A stretch of DNA of 5,115 bases from Actinomycetota bacterium (lineage in GTDB: Bacteria > Actinomycetota > Actinomycetes > Nanopelagicales > Nanopelagicaceae). The stretch lies in assembly GCA_027730465.1 (NCBI GenBank), contig JAQCGQ010000063.1, positions 1 through 5,115 on the forward strand, written 5' to 3'. The translations under genes were made by a program, and so were the position numbers. How positions within the stretch are numbered: the first letter of the stretch is position 1; each line of letters begins with the position of its first letter. The notes beneath the pieces were generated by a model. It did not search any database, was not told the DNA's origin, and saw nothing but the letters and a program-made list of their open reading frames with translations. This document shows, in pieces, positions 1 through 5,115 of the stretch.

Positions 1-718
1 GGGCGCGGGCAATTAATTCACCACTACCTGAAACCACAATTGTGTCCCCATCAAATACCAAATCATCTTGAGCCCCTGTCATGTTTACGTAGGCAAGTGG
101 GGCGCCAACCTCAAGGGCGCGCTGCTTAACAAGGCTAAGGCGGGCATCATTTTTATTTATCTCATATGGGGAGCCATTAGGAACTAGAAGTAATCCGATA
201 TCACGCTTTGCTAGCTCTGCAACTGGGCCACCTGATTGCCAAATATCCTCACAAATTGCAATACCTATGTCTACACCGCAAACTCTAATTACTAGGGAGT
301 GCGCCCCTGGTGTGAAGTTGCGATACTCATCAAATACGCCGTAGTTAGGCAGGTGGTGCTTGATATAGGTGGCAACTATCTCGCCTCGATAAATCACTGC
401 CACACAATTCTGCGGCTTACCCGCATCGCTTTGGCCAAGGTAGCCAACTAATAAAGTTAGATCACCATTTCCCTCATTATTTATCCGAGTTGCTAACTCA
501 TTAACAGCAGCAATTGAGGCTTCTCTAAAAGATGCTCGGTTAGCTAAATCCTCCACTGGATAGCCAGTTAAAATCATCTCTGGATAAACCACAATTACAG
601 CTCCTGCATTTGCAGCATCAAAGGCATGTTTTGAAATTAGGTCAGCATTTTTTTTCAGATCTCCTACGGTGGGATTGATCTGCGCTAGCGCTACTCGGAT
701 CTGACCAGATTGACTCAC
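1..718 (-). CDS. nadE: Glutamine-dependent NAD+ synthetase, N-terminal part (cut by window edge)
   Basis: This is the amidase half of NAD+ synthetase, which makes NAD+ from deamido-NAD+ and ATP in the cytoplasm, using ammonia released from glutamine. The 239 visible residues form a nitrilase/CN-hydrolase domain. Its catalytic triad is readable: Glu47 in YPEMILTGYP, Lys120 in KHHLPNYGVFDEYR, and nucleophile Cys156 in CEDIW. The opening RVALAQINPTVGDL is typical of the family. The ATP-dependent synthetase domain lies beyond position 1. The start is GTG at 718-716, because an in-frame TGA sits two codons upstream (724-722) and GAGGT lies 11 nt before it. The gene is divergent from panB. The compact N-terminus suggests the shorter form of the enzyme rather than the longer mycobacterial one (inference). 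Function is confident; total length cannot be seen. Confidence 0.95.
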   Translation of the reverse strand, partial: MSQSGQIRVALAQINPTVGDLKKNADLISKHAFDAANAGAVIVVYPEMILTGYPVEDLANRASFREASIAAVNELATRINNEGNGDLTLLVGYLGQSDAGKPQNCVAVIYRGEIVATYIKHHLPNYGVFDEYRNFTPGAHSLVIRVCGVDIGIAICEDIWQSGGPVAELAKRDIGLLLVPNGSPYEINKNDARLSLVKQRALEVGAPLAYVNMTGAQDDLVFDGDTIVVSGSGELIARA

Positions 719-729
719 TTTTCAAGAGT

Positions 730-734
730 ACCTC
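730..734 (-). promoter_or_regulatory. Shine-Dalgarno of nadE
   Basis: GAGGT on the minus strand lies 11 nt before the GTG at 718. The spacing is slightly long, but this is the only purine-rich match. Together with the in-frame stop at 724-722 it fixes the GTG start. Confidence 0.55.
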
Positions 735-813
735 AGGTAGCCAATCTGGCGCAGAATAAGTTAAAGTTGTCCTACCTAGAAAAGACAGGGACTGCGCAGG
801 CAGCCTTGATCTT

Positions 814-819
814 AAGGAG
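814..819 (+). promoter_or_regulatory. Shine-Dalgarno of panB (decides the start)
   Basis: AAGGAG ends 6 nt before the ATG at 826. A TTG codon in the same frame at 820 directly abuts this site and leaves no room for initiation, so ATG 826 is the start. Confidence 0.85.
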
Positions 820-825
820 TTGCGT

Positions 826-1635
826 ATGAGTAATGCCCAATCATCTCGCGTTTTAATAACTGATTTAGCTGCCATGAAAGTGGCCGGTAAAAAGTGGGCG
901 ATGCTCACCTGCTATGAACAAATGACTGCGCAGATCTTTGATGAAGCAGGCATCCCAGTACTGCTGGTAGGAGATTCTGCTGGTAATAATTTTTTAGGTC
1001 ATGAAAACACAATTCCAGTAACCGTTGATGAGTTAATTCCAATGGCTAAGGCGGTAGTTAACTCCAGTAAAAATGCAATGGTGATAGCTGATTTTCCCTT
1101 TGGTTCCTATGAATCATCCCCCGAGCAGGCTTTGGTGACTGGGGTCAGATTCTTTAAAGAAGCAAAGGTTGGAGCGGTGAAATTAGAGGGTGGCGAAAAG
1201 GTTGTGCCACAAATCAAGAAACTAATTGCAGCCGGTATTCCAGTTATGGGCCACTTAGGCCTTACCCCACAATCAGTTCACGCCCTTGGTGGTTTTAAGG
1301 TGCAAGGCCGCGGTGATGCCGGTGAGCAGTTATTAAAAGATGCCATTGCCTTGCAAACAGCAGGGGTATTTGCAATTGTGCTGGAGGCAATCCCTGCTGC
1401 GCTAGCAACTCAGATAACTGCCGCACTTTTTATTCCAACAATTGGCATTGGCGCCGGTAGTGGTTGTGATGCTCAGGTATTAGTTTGGACAGATTTGGTT
1501 GGAATTACTGAAAAAATACCAAAGCTTGCCAAGGCATACCGAAATCTGCGTAAAGAGATCGCAGGTGCAGCCAGTGAATTCGCCCGAGATGTTGCAAATG
1601 GCGATTTTCCCGGTAGAGAGCAAAGTTTTAGCTAA
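826..1635 (+). CDS. panB: 3-methyl-2-oxobutanoate hydroxymethyltransferase (ketopantoate hydroxymethyltransferase)
   Basis: PanB transfers a hydroxymethyl group from 5,10-methylene-tetrahydrofolate to 2-oxoisovalerate, making ketopantoate, the first committed step to pantothenate and CoA, in the cytoplasm. The 269 residues match the usual single-domain TIM-barrel length (about 264 in E. coli). Family motifs appear in order: MLTCYE near 26, VGDS with metal ligand Asp50, ADFPFGSY with Asp89, VKLEGG with Lys119 and Glu121, PVMGHLGLTPQS with His143, LGGFKVQGRGDA near 155, FAIVLEAIP with catalytic Glu187, and PTIGIGAG. The C-terminus DFPGREQSFS matches the family ending. The GNNFLGHENT stretch (53-62) differs from the common GYD(S/T)T form but the surrounding motifs are intact. 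The gene is divergent from nadE; no other pan gene is visible. A 299-bp A+T-rich gap follows. Confidence 0.97.
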   Translation: MSNAQSSRVLITDLAAMKVAGKKWAMLTCYEQMTAQIFDEAGIPVLLVGDSAGNNFLGHENTIPVTVDELIPMAKAVVNSSKNAMVIADFPFGSYESSPEQALVTGVRFFKEAKVGAVKLEGGEKVVPQIKKLIAAGIPVMGHLGLTPQSVHALGGFKVQGRGDAGEQLLKDAIALQTAGVFAIVLEAIPAALATQITAALFIPTIGIGAGSGCDAQVLVWTDLVGITEKIPKLAKAYRNLRKEIAGAASEFARDVANGDFPGREQSFS

Positions 1636-1894
1636 ATATTTACCGTTATTGGCAGCAGAAAACGATTAAGTTGGGATTTTTTCCTACTTTTGCCAAAATT
1701 TCGGTTAGAAATTGGAAAATTAGGTCAATTATTTAACTCACCAGTAGTTTTTTACTAATTACGGACAGAATATTTGCTAATAATTAGAAAGAAATGCGTA
1801 AATATTCTTAAAAATAAAGTTGCGACACGCTTCATATTTATTGCCAAATAAGTGGAAAGTTTTGCCATTTAGTGCCACGCTTGTCCATGAAACA

Positions 1895-1915
1895 GGTTCG
1901 GTGACGGATCGAACC
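1895..1915 (+). promoter_or_regulatory. Small hairpin in the 5' leader of the basic-repeat gene
   Basis: GGTTCG (1895-1900) pairs perfectly with CGAACC (1910-1915) around a 9-nt loop. The stem ends 8 nt before the AGGAG that serves the GTG at 1935. It has no U-tract, so it is not a terminator. It could stabilise the mRNA, bind a regulator or affect ribosome access, but a 6-bp stem can arise by chance. Confidence 0.4.
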
Positions 1916-1923
1916 ACTTTGAT

Positions 1924-1928
1924 AGGAG
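1924..1928 (+). promoter_or_regulatory. Shine-Dalgarno of the basic-repeat gene (supports GTG start)
   Basis: AGGAG lies 6 nt before GTG 1935. This ideal spacing justifies the non-ATG start; the reading frame contains no ATG at all. Confidence 0.8.
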
Positions 1929-1934
1929 AAATAC

Positions 1935-2159
1935 GTGGCTGCAAAGCGTCGTAAGAAAGCAGCGAAAGCTGCACCAAAGCGTCGTCGTCGTAAGGCTGCT
2001 AAGGCTGCCCCAAAGCGTCGTCGTCGTAAGAAAGCAGCGAAAGCTGCACCAAAGCGTCGTCGTCGTAAGAAAGCAGCAAAGGCTGCCCCAAAGCGTCGTC
2101 GTCGTAAGAAAGCAGCAAAGGCTGCTCCAAAGCGTCGTCGTCGTAAGGCTTCAAAGTAA
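1935..2159 (+). CDS. Histone-tail-like Lys/Arg/Ala/Pro repeat protein
   Basis: A 74-residue protein of extreme composition: 22 Lys, 22 Arg, 23 Ala, 5 Pro, one Ser and the initiator Met, with no acidic, aromatic or other hydrophobic residue. It consists of five tandem copies of KKAAKAAPKRRRR (the second lacks one Lys), after a degenerate start MAAKRR and before the tail KASK. Each unit joins a helix-prone Ala/Lys segment, a Pro break and an Arg cluster. Such composition is known from histone H1 tails, bacterial H1-like proteins and the tails of actinobacterial HU, so nucleic-acid binding and nucleoid compaction is the likely role; RNA or ribosome binding is possible. There is no globular domain, signal peptide or membrane segment. 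All 22 Arg codons are CGT, consistent with strong expression. The gene has its own Shine-Dalgarno and terminator, so it looks monocistronic. That it is a real gene is well supported by the preserved frame and flanking signals; its function is inferred. Confidence 0.85.
   Translation: MAAKRRKKAAKAAPKRRRRKAAKAAPKRRRRKKAAKAAPKRRRRKKAAKAAPKRRRRKKAAKAAPKRRRRKASK
1953..2144 (+). repeat. Five in-frame tandem repeats of 39 bp (one of 36 bp)
   Basis: Units lie at 1953-1991, 1992-2027, 2028-2066, 2067-2105 and 2106-2144. Each ends in CCA AAG followed by four CGT codons. Units 1 and 3 are identical at all 39 bases. Units 4 and 5 differ by one synonymous base (GCC versus GCT). Unit 2 has lost exactly one codon and differs at its start. 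All other differences are synonymous Ala or Lys third positions. A degenerate partial unit precedes the array (1938-1952, lacking the CCA codon and two CGT codons). The pattern implies recent tandem duplication or gene conversion, with the protein sequence held constant. Confidence 0.95.
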
Positions 2160-2168
2160 ATTATTAAC

Positions 2169-2204
2169 TAAAAAATCCCGCCAGTTAAATGGCGGGATTT
2201 TTTA
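2169..2204 (+). terminator. Strong intrinsic terminator of the basic-repeat gene
   Basis: A 15-bp perfect stem surrounds the 6-nt loop GTTAAA (2184-2189). The core TCCCGCCA (2176-2183) pairs with TGGCGGGA (2190-2197), extended by an A-tract (2170-2175) and the matching T-tract (2198-2203). It begins 9 nt after the stop codon. Because A and T tracts flank the G+C core, it could work in both directions. It should insulate the next gene from read-through. Confidence 0.95.
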
Positions 2205-2245
2205 TTGCCCAAAATTAGTTAAGGCCTAGATAGGCTTACCCCCTT
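2205..2245 (+). promoter_or_regulatory. Probable promoter of the M13 peptidase gene, possibly leaderless
   Basis: Only 41 bp lie between a strong terminator and the peptidase ATG, so its promoter should be here or overlap the terminator. TTGCCC (2205-2210) could be a -35. TAGATA (2227-2232, spacer 16) or TAGGCT (2231-2236, fitting TANNNT) could be the -10. Either would start transcription within a few bases of ATG 2246. No Shine-Dalgarno is present; the bases before the ATG are pyrimidine-rich. Leaderless initiation, common in Actinobacteria, would explain this. Confidence 0.4.
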
Positions 2246-4204
2246 ATGCGAAGTGGTCTAGATCTAACTCATATAAATCCTGCAATCCGCCCTCAGGATG
2301 ATCTCTTTAGATTTATGAATGGTAAGTGGTTAACAGAATCTAAAATTCCAGAGGATCGAGCAAGTGATGGGGCTTTTTATCAGCTTTATGAACAGGCTGA
2401 AAAACAGGTAAAACAGATCATTCTTGATCAGGCAAATAGTGCTGGAGTAATTGGTAGTAACGCCCAAAAAATTGGCGATTTATATAACTCCTTTATGGAT
2501 GAGGTGAAAATTGAAGAGCTAGGAATTACGCCAATTGCTAAAGATCTCACAGCTGCGCAGGGCTTTAATAATAAGGATGAGTTCTTACAACTTTTAGGTG
2601 AGCTAGAAAGAGATGGTTTATCTGGTCTTTTCTATTCCTATGTTTCAACAGATAACAAAGAGGCTACTAAAAACATCGTCTATCTTGGTCAATCTGGATT
2701 ATCACTTCCGGATGAGGCCTACTACCGTGAAGATGAATATAAAGAGATCAGGGATTCCTTTCTAGTTCATGTAAAAAATATGTTTGAGTTAGCAGGTCTT
2801 AAAGATGCGCAAAGCTGCGCCGCATCGGTTTTGGAATTAGAAACGCAGATCGCCGCCTGTCATTGGGATCAGGTTAAGGATAGAGATGCTGATCTGGCTT
2901 ATAACAAAAAGAGCTTTACCCAACTAACTGATCTATGCCCAGCATTTAATTGGCCCCTTTGGATGAAAAGTTCGGCTACCCCAGAGCATGTGCTAGCGCA
3001 GGTTGTTGTCAGGCAGCCTTCCTACTTTGAAGAGTTATCCAAACTTCTTGATCGCTTTGAGCTCACTAAGTGGCGATGCTGGCTCACCTGGCACATTCTC
3101 TCTAGTGCTAGCTCATATCTGAACTCAGCTTTGGCAAATGAAAACTTTAACTTCTATGGCACAACCCTTTCTGGCATACCTAAGCTAAAAGAGCGATGGA
3201 AGCGGGCAACTGGACTAGTTGAAGGCGCCCTCGGTGAGGCGGTCGGGCAGATCTATGTGGAGCGCCACTTTGGCAAAGCGGCAAAGGATCGGATGATTGA
3301 TCTGGTTAAAAATCTTATTCAGGCATATCGAGTAGATATTGCAGCCCTTGAGTGGATGAGTGATGAGACTAAGCAGAAGGCATTTCTTAAGCTAGATAAA
3401 TTCACGCCAAAGATTGGTTATCCAGATAAGTGGCGGGATTATTCAAAATTATCTATTACGCCAGGGGACCTAATCGGCAACCTCAGCGCTATTGCTAAAT
3501 ACTCTCAAGATTATGAGTACTCAAAAATAGGAAAAGCCGTTGATAAATCTGAGTGGTATATGACCCCACAAACTGTTAACGCCTACTACAACCCAGGCAT
3601 GAATGAGATTGTCTTTCCTGCTGCTATTTTGCAGCCACCTTTTTTTGATGTTTTAGCTACCGATGATGCCGCTAACTATGGTGGTATTGGCGCAGTCATT
3701 GGCCATGAGATTGGCCATGGTTTTGATGATCAAGGATCAAAATATGACGGAGATGGCAACCTAGTTAACTGGTGGAATGATAAAGATAGGGCTGAGTTTG
3801 AAAAACTAACTAGTAAGTTAATTAAGCAGTATGACCAATTATCTCCGGAGGATGCTCCAGATATTAAAGTCAATGGCGCCCTAACAATTGGTGAAAATAT
3901 TGGCGACCTGGGTGGATTAACAATTGCTTATAAAGCATATGAGATCTCTTTAAATGGAAAGGAGCCACCAACAATTGATGGCTATAGTGGATGCCAAAGA
4001 TTTTTTATGGGCTGGGCTCAATCTTGGCGGGGTAAATATCGCCCAGAGGAGGTTAGAAGAAGGGTTGCAACTGATCCACACTCCCCTGATGAATTTAGGT
4101 GTAATCAAATAGTTTCTAACTTAACTGAGTTCTATGATGCTTTTGCAGTAAATCAAAATGATAAACACTTTATGGCTGAAGATCGGCGAGTGCGGATCTG
4201 GTAG
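2246..4204 (+). CDS. zmp1: M13-family zinc metallopeptidase (Zmp1/PepO type, neprilysin-like)
   Basis: A 652-residue zinc endopeptidase that cleaves short peptides, of normal full length for bacterial M13 enzymes. The N-terminal M13 domain opens with the typical RPQDDLFRFMNGKWL (about 16-30). The catalytic domain holds the substrate-binding NAYY (445-448), the zinc motif HEIGH (His487, catalytic Glu488, His491), and GENIGD with third zinc ligand Glu550 and Asp554. The 63-residue spacing from His487 to Glu550 equals that in neprilysin (583 to 646). DPHSPDEFR supplies His612 and Arg618, matching neprilysin His711 and Arg717, and the protein ends in the family-typical VRIW. There is no signal peptide or membrane anchor, so it is probably cytoplasmic. 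It closely resembles mycobacterial Zmp1 (recalled, not aligned). The physiological substrate is unknown; peptide turnover is likely. No Shine-Dalgarno precedes ATG 2246. The gene is intact, with tgt 64 bp downstream. Confidence 0.95.
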   Translation: MRSGLDLTHINPAIRPQDDLFRFMNGKWLTESKIPEDRASDGAFYQLYEQAEKQVKQIILDQANSAGVIGSNAQKIGDLYNSFMDEVKIEELGITPIAKDLTAAQGFNNKDEFLQLLGELERDGLSGLFYSYVSTDNKEATKNIVYLGQSGLSLPDEAYYREDEYKEIRDSFLVHVKNMFELAGLKDAQSCAASVLELETQIAACHWDQVKDRDADLAYNKKSFTQLTDLCPAFNWPLWMKSSATPEHVLAQVVVRQPSYFEELSKLLDRFELTKWRCWLTWHILSSASSYLNSALANENFNFYGTTLSGIPKLKERWKRATGLVEGALGEAVGQIYVERHFGKAAKDRMIDLVKNLIQAYRVDIAALEWMSDETKQKAFLKLDKFTPKIGYPDKWRDYSKLSITPGDLIGNLSAIAKYSQDYEYSKIGKAVDKSEWYMTPQTVNAYYNPGMNEIVFPAAILQPPFFDVLATDDAANYGGIGAVIGHEIGHGFDDQGSKYDGDGNLVNWWNDKDRAEFEKLTSKLIKQYDQLSPEDAPDIKVNGALTIGENIGDLGGLTIAYKAYEISLNGKEPPTIDGYSGCQRFFMGWAQSWRGKYRPEEVRRRVATDPHSPDEFRCNQIVSNLTEFYDAFAVNQNDKHFMAEDRRVRIW

Positions 4205-4268
4205 ATGGGGCTAAGTGCCTTAAGTAGCATTATTTCCCCTAGCCTCAACCAAATGGTTAACTGCGCAT
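4205..4268 (+). promoter_or_regulatory. Short gap before tgt, no Shine-Dalgarno visible
   Basis: These 64 bp hold neither a convincing terminator nor a purine-rich ribosome site. TTAACT (4257-4262) lies 6 nt before the tgt ATG and is a weak -10 candidate compatible with a leaderless transcript, but no -35 fits. Alternatively tgt is read through from the peptidase gene and initiates without a Shine-Dalgarno. Confidence 0.25.
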
Positions 4269-5115
4269 ATGGTTAGTGAATTTAGTTTTCAGGTAGGCAC
4301 CTGCCTTCAAGATCGACTGGGTCGAACCGGGCAGATAACCACTGCCCACGGGGTAATTAAGACACCAGCATTTATCCCAGTGGGAACTAAAGCAACTCTT
4401 AAATCAGTACTTCCAGAATCATTAAAGGATTTAGGAGCGCAAGCAGTGTTAGCAAATGCTTATCACCTTTATCTACAACCTGGCTCTGAGCTAATTGATC
4501 GAGCAGGTGGCTTAGCAAAGTTTATGAATTGGAATGGGCCAACCTTTACCGATTCTGGCGGCTTTCAGGTTTTATCTCTGGGAGTTGGTTTTAAAAAAGT
4601 CATCGCAATGGATGAGAACACATTTCAAGACGATGATGTGATCGCCGATGATAAGCAACGCCTTGCTCATGTTGATGATGATGGCGTTACCTTTAAATCA
4701 CACTTAGATGGCTCACTACACCGCTTTACCCCAGAGGTTTCTATGCAGGTGCAGCATCAAATCGGGGCCGATATTATTTTTGCCTTCGATGAGTGCACAA
4801 CTCTTCACAATACAAGAAGTTATCAAGAAAAAGCTTTAGAGCGGACCAGATTATGGGCCCTGCGGTGTTTAAGTGAACATGATCGCCTAACTAAAGCGCG
4901 AAGTGATAAACCATATCAAGCATTATTTGGTGTTACTCAAGGGGCTCAATATGAAGAGCTGCGAAGAAAATCTGCAAAAGATTTAGCAAGTATGAGCCAG
5001 AATGGCGTTAGCTTTGATGGATTTGGCATAGGTGGGGCTCTAGATAAACAAACACTTGGCGATATTTTAAAGTGGGTTAATGAGGAGCTACCTGCGGATA
5101 AGCCCCGTCACTTTT
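4269..5115 (+). CDS. tgt: tRNA-guanine(34) transglycosylase, N-terminal part (cut by window edge)
   Basis: Tgt swaps guanine for the queuosine precursor preQ1 at the wobble position of GUN-anticodon tRNAs, in the cytoplasm. The 282 visible residues show the family order: TPAFIPVGT (32-40), NAYHLYLQPG (63-72), TDSGGFQV with catalytic Asp95 (E. coli Asp89), FDEC with substrate-recognition Asp174 (E. coli Asp143), GVTQGAQYE, FGIGGAL and ADKPRHF. The nucleophilic Asp (E. coli Asp264) and the zinc cysteines should follow just past position 5115. About 25 extra residues, rich in acidic residues (roughly 106-136), sit between the DSGGFQ and GVTFKSHLDG segments relative to E. coli Tgt; I recall similar insertions in Microbacteriaceae. 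ATG 4269 is the first possible start after an in-frame TAA at 4221-4223, and no Shine-Dalgarno precedes it. No other queuosine gene is visible. Confidence 0.95.
   Translation, partial: MVSEFSFQVGTCLQDRLGRTGQITTAHGVIKTPAFIPVGTKATLKSVLPESLKDLGAQAVLANAYHLYLQPGSELIDRAGGLAKFMNWNGPTFTDSGGFQVLSLGVGFKKVIAMDENTFQDDDVIADDKQRLAHVDDDGVTFKSHLDGSLHRFTPEVSMQVQHQIGADIIFAFDECTTLHNTRSYQEKALERTRLWALRCLSEHDRLTKARSDKPYQALFGVTQGAQYEELRRKSAKDLASMSQNGVSFDGFGIGGALDKQTLGDILKWVNEELPADKPRHF

Larger units (their letters stand above)
719..825. promoter_or_regulatory. Divergent nadE/panB promoter region
   Basis: These 107 bp separate two genes transcribed away from each other, so both promoters should lie here unless they extend into a neighbouring gene. 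On the minus strand TATTCT (758-753) fits the actinobacterial -10 pattern TANNNT and would give nadE a leader of roughly 25-30 nt, but its -35 match is poor. On the plus strand TAAAGT (762-767) is a possible panB -10, also without a good -35. The two candidates nearly abut, so the promoters may compete. A perfect 8-bp palindrome, CTGCGCAG (792-799), lies between the panB candidate and its Shine-Dalgarno. The existence of promoters here is well supported; the exact boxes are guesses. Confidence 0.45.
1636..1934. other. Long A+T-rich intergenic gap and leader of the basic-repeat gene
   Basis: This 299-bp stretch has no convincing gene. By hand count G+C is about 29% over 1636-1860 and rises to about 48% over 1861-1920, which may mark entry into a transcribed leader. 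I could not place a promoter with a matched -35/-10 pair; TATTCT (1803-1808) and TAAAGT (1815-1820) fit the TANNNT pattern but lack a good -35. TTGCCA occurs three times (1690-1695, 1841-1846, 1862-1867), the last two each followed within a few bases by a TA(A)GTG element, giving an imperfect direct repeat about 21 bp apart. No clear panB terminator is visible. The right end carries a hairpin and a Shine-Dalgarno. Confidence 0.6.

Noticed and set aside
682..691. Palindrome GCGCTAGCGC
   Set aside because: It lies inside the nadE coding region in a conserved motif (VALAQ) and is explained by codon choice.
820..825. Upstream TTG as the panB start
   Set aside because: It abuts the AAGGAG site with no spacer; ATG 826 has ideal 6-nt spacing.
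642..908. 88-aa minus-strand open frame across the nadE/panB junction
   Set aside because: It overlaps the well-supported starts of both nadE and panB, has no ribosome site or recognisable motif, and is a shadow frame.
1642..1705. Possible panB terminator from ACCG/TTGGC (1642-1653) pairing with GCCAA/CGGT (1692-1705)
   Set aside because: The arms are short and broken by an internal loop, about 38 nt apart, with no T-tract after the second arm.
1777..1977. 66-aa minus-strand open frame in the intergenic gap
   Set aside because: It runs antisense into the basic-repeat gene, has no clear Shine-Dalgarno and shows no family resemblance.
1953..2144. CRISPR-like array
   Set aside because: The repeats are contiguous with no spacers, stay in frame and encode protein.
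4207..4244. Possible hairpin between the peptidase gene and tgt (GGGG/CCCC or GGCTA/TAGCC)
   Set aside because: The two pairings are mutually exclusive, only 4-5 bp long with loops of about 25 nt, and lack a T-tract.

Overview
The window reads as a compact, fairly A+T-rich actinobacterial chromosome segment. PanB, the M13 peptidase and Tgt all resemble their actinobacterial counterparts (mycobacteria and Microbacteriaceae, compared from memory). The low G+C, short intergenic gaps and housekeeping content would fit a streamlined freshwater actinobacterium of the acI/Nanopelagicales type. That placement is inference; no rRNA or other taxonomic marker is present.

Layout: (1) 718-1, minus strand: the first 239 codons of glutamine-dependent NAD+ synthetase (nadE), cut by the left edge. 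(2) 719-825: a 107-bp divergent promoter region. (3) 826-1635: complete panB, first committed step of pantothenate/CoA synthesis. (4) 1636-1934: a 299-bp gap, very A+T-rich up to about 1860, ending in a hairpin and a strong Shine-Dalgarno. (5) 1935-2159: a 74-aa protein made almost only of Lys, Arg, Ala and Pro, built from five near-identical 13-residue repeats; it starts at GTG and is followed at once by a textbook intrinsic terminator (2169-2204). (6) 2246-4204: an intact cytoplasmic M13 zinc metallopeptidase of the Zmp1/PepO type. (7) 4269-5115: the first 282 codons of tRNA-guanine transglycosylase (tgt), cut by the right edge and carrying a lineage-type insertion.

The four enzymes are housekeeping genes and do not form one pathway, although nadE and panB, sharing a divergent promoter, both feed cofactor synthesis (NAD and CoA). 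The most unusual item is the polybasic repeat protein. It looks like the tail of an H1-like or HU-like nucleoid protein without any globular domain, expressed as its own transcription unit with a long leader and a strong terminator. I see no mobile element, CRISPR array, tRNA or rRNA. A second theme is translation initiation: nadE, panB and the basic protein have recognisable Shine-Dalgarno sequences, whereas the peptidase and tgt do not and may be leaderless.
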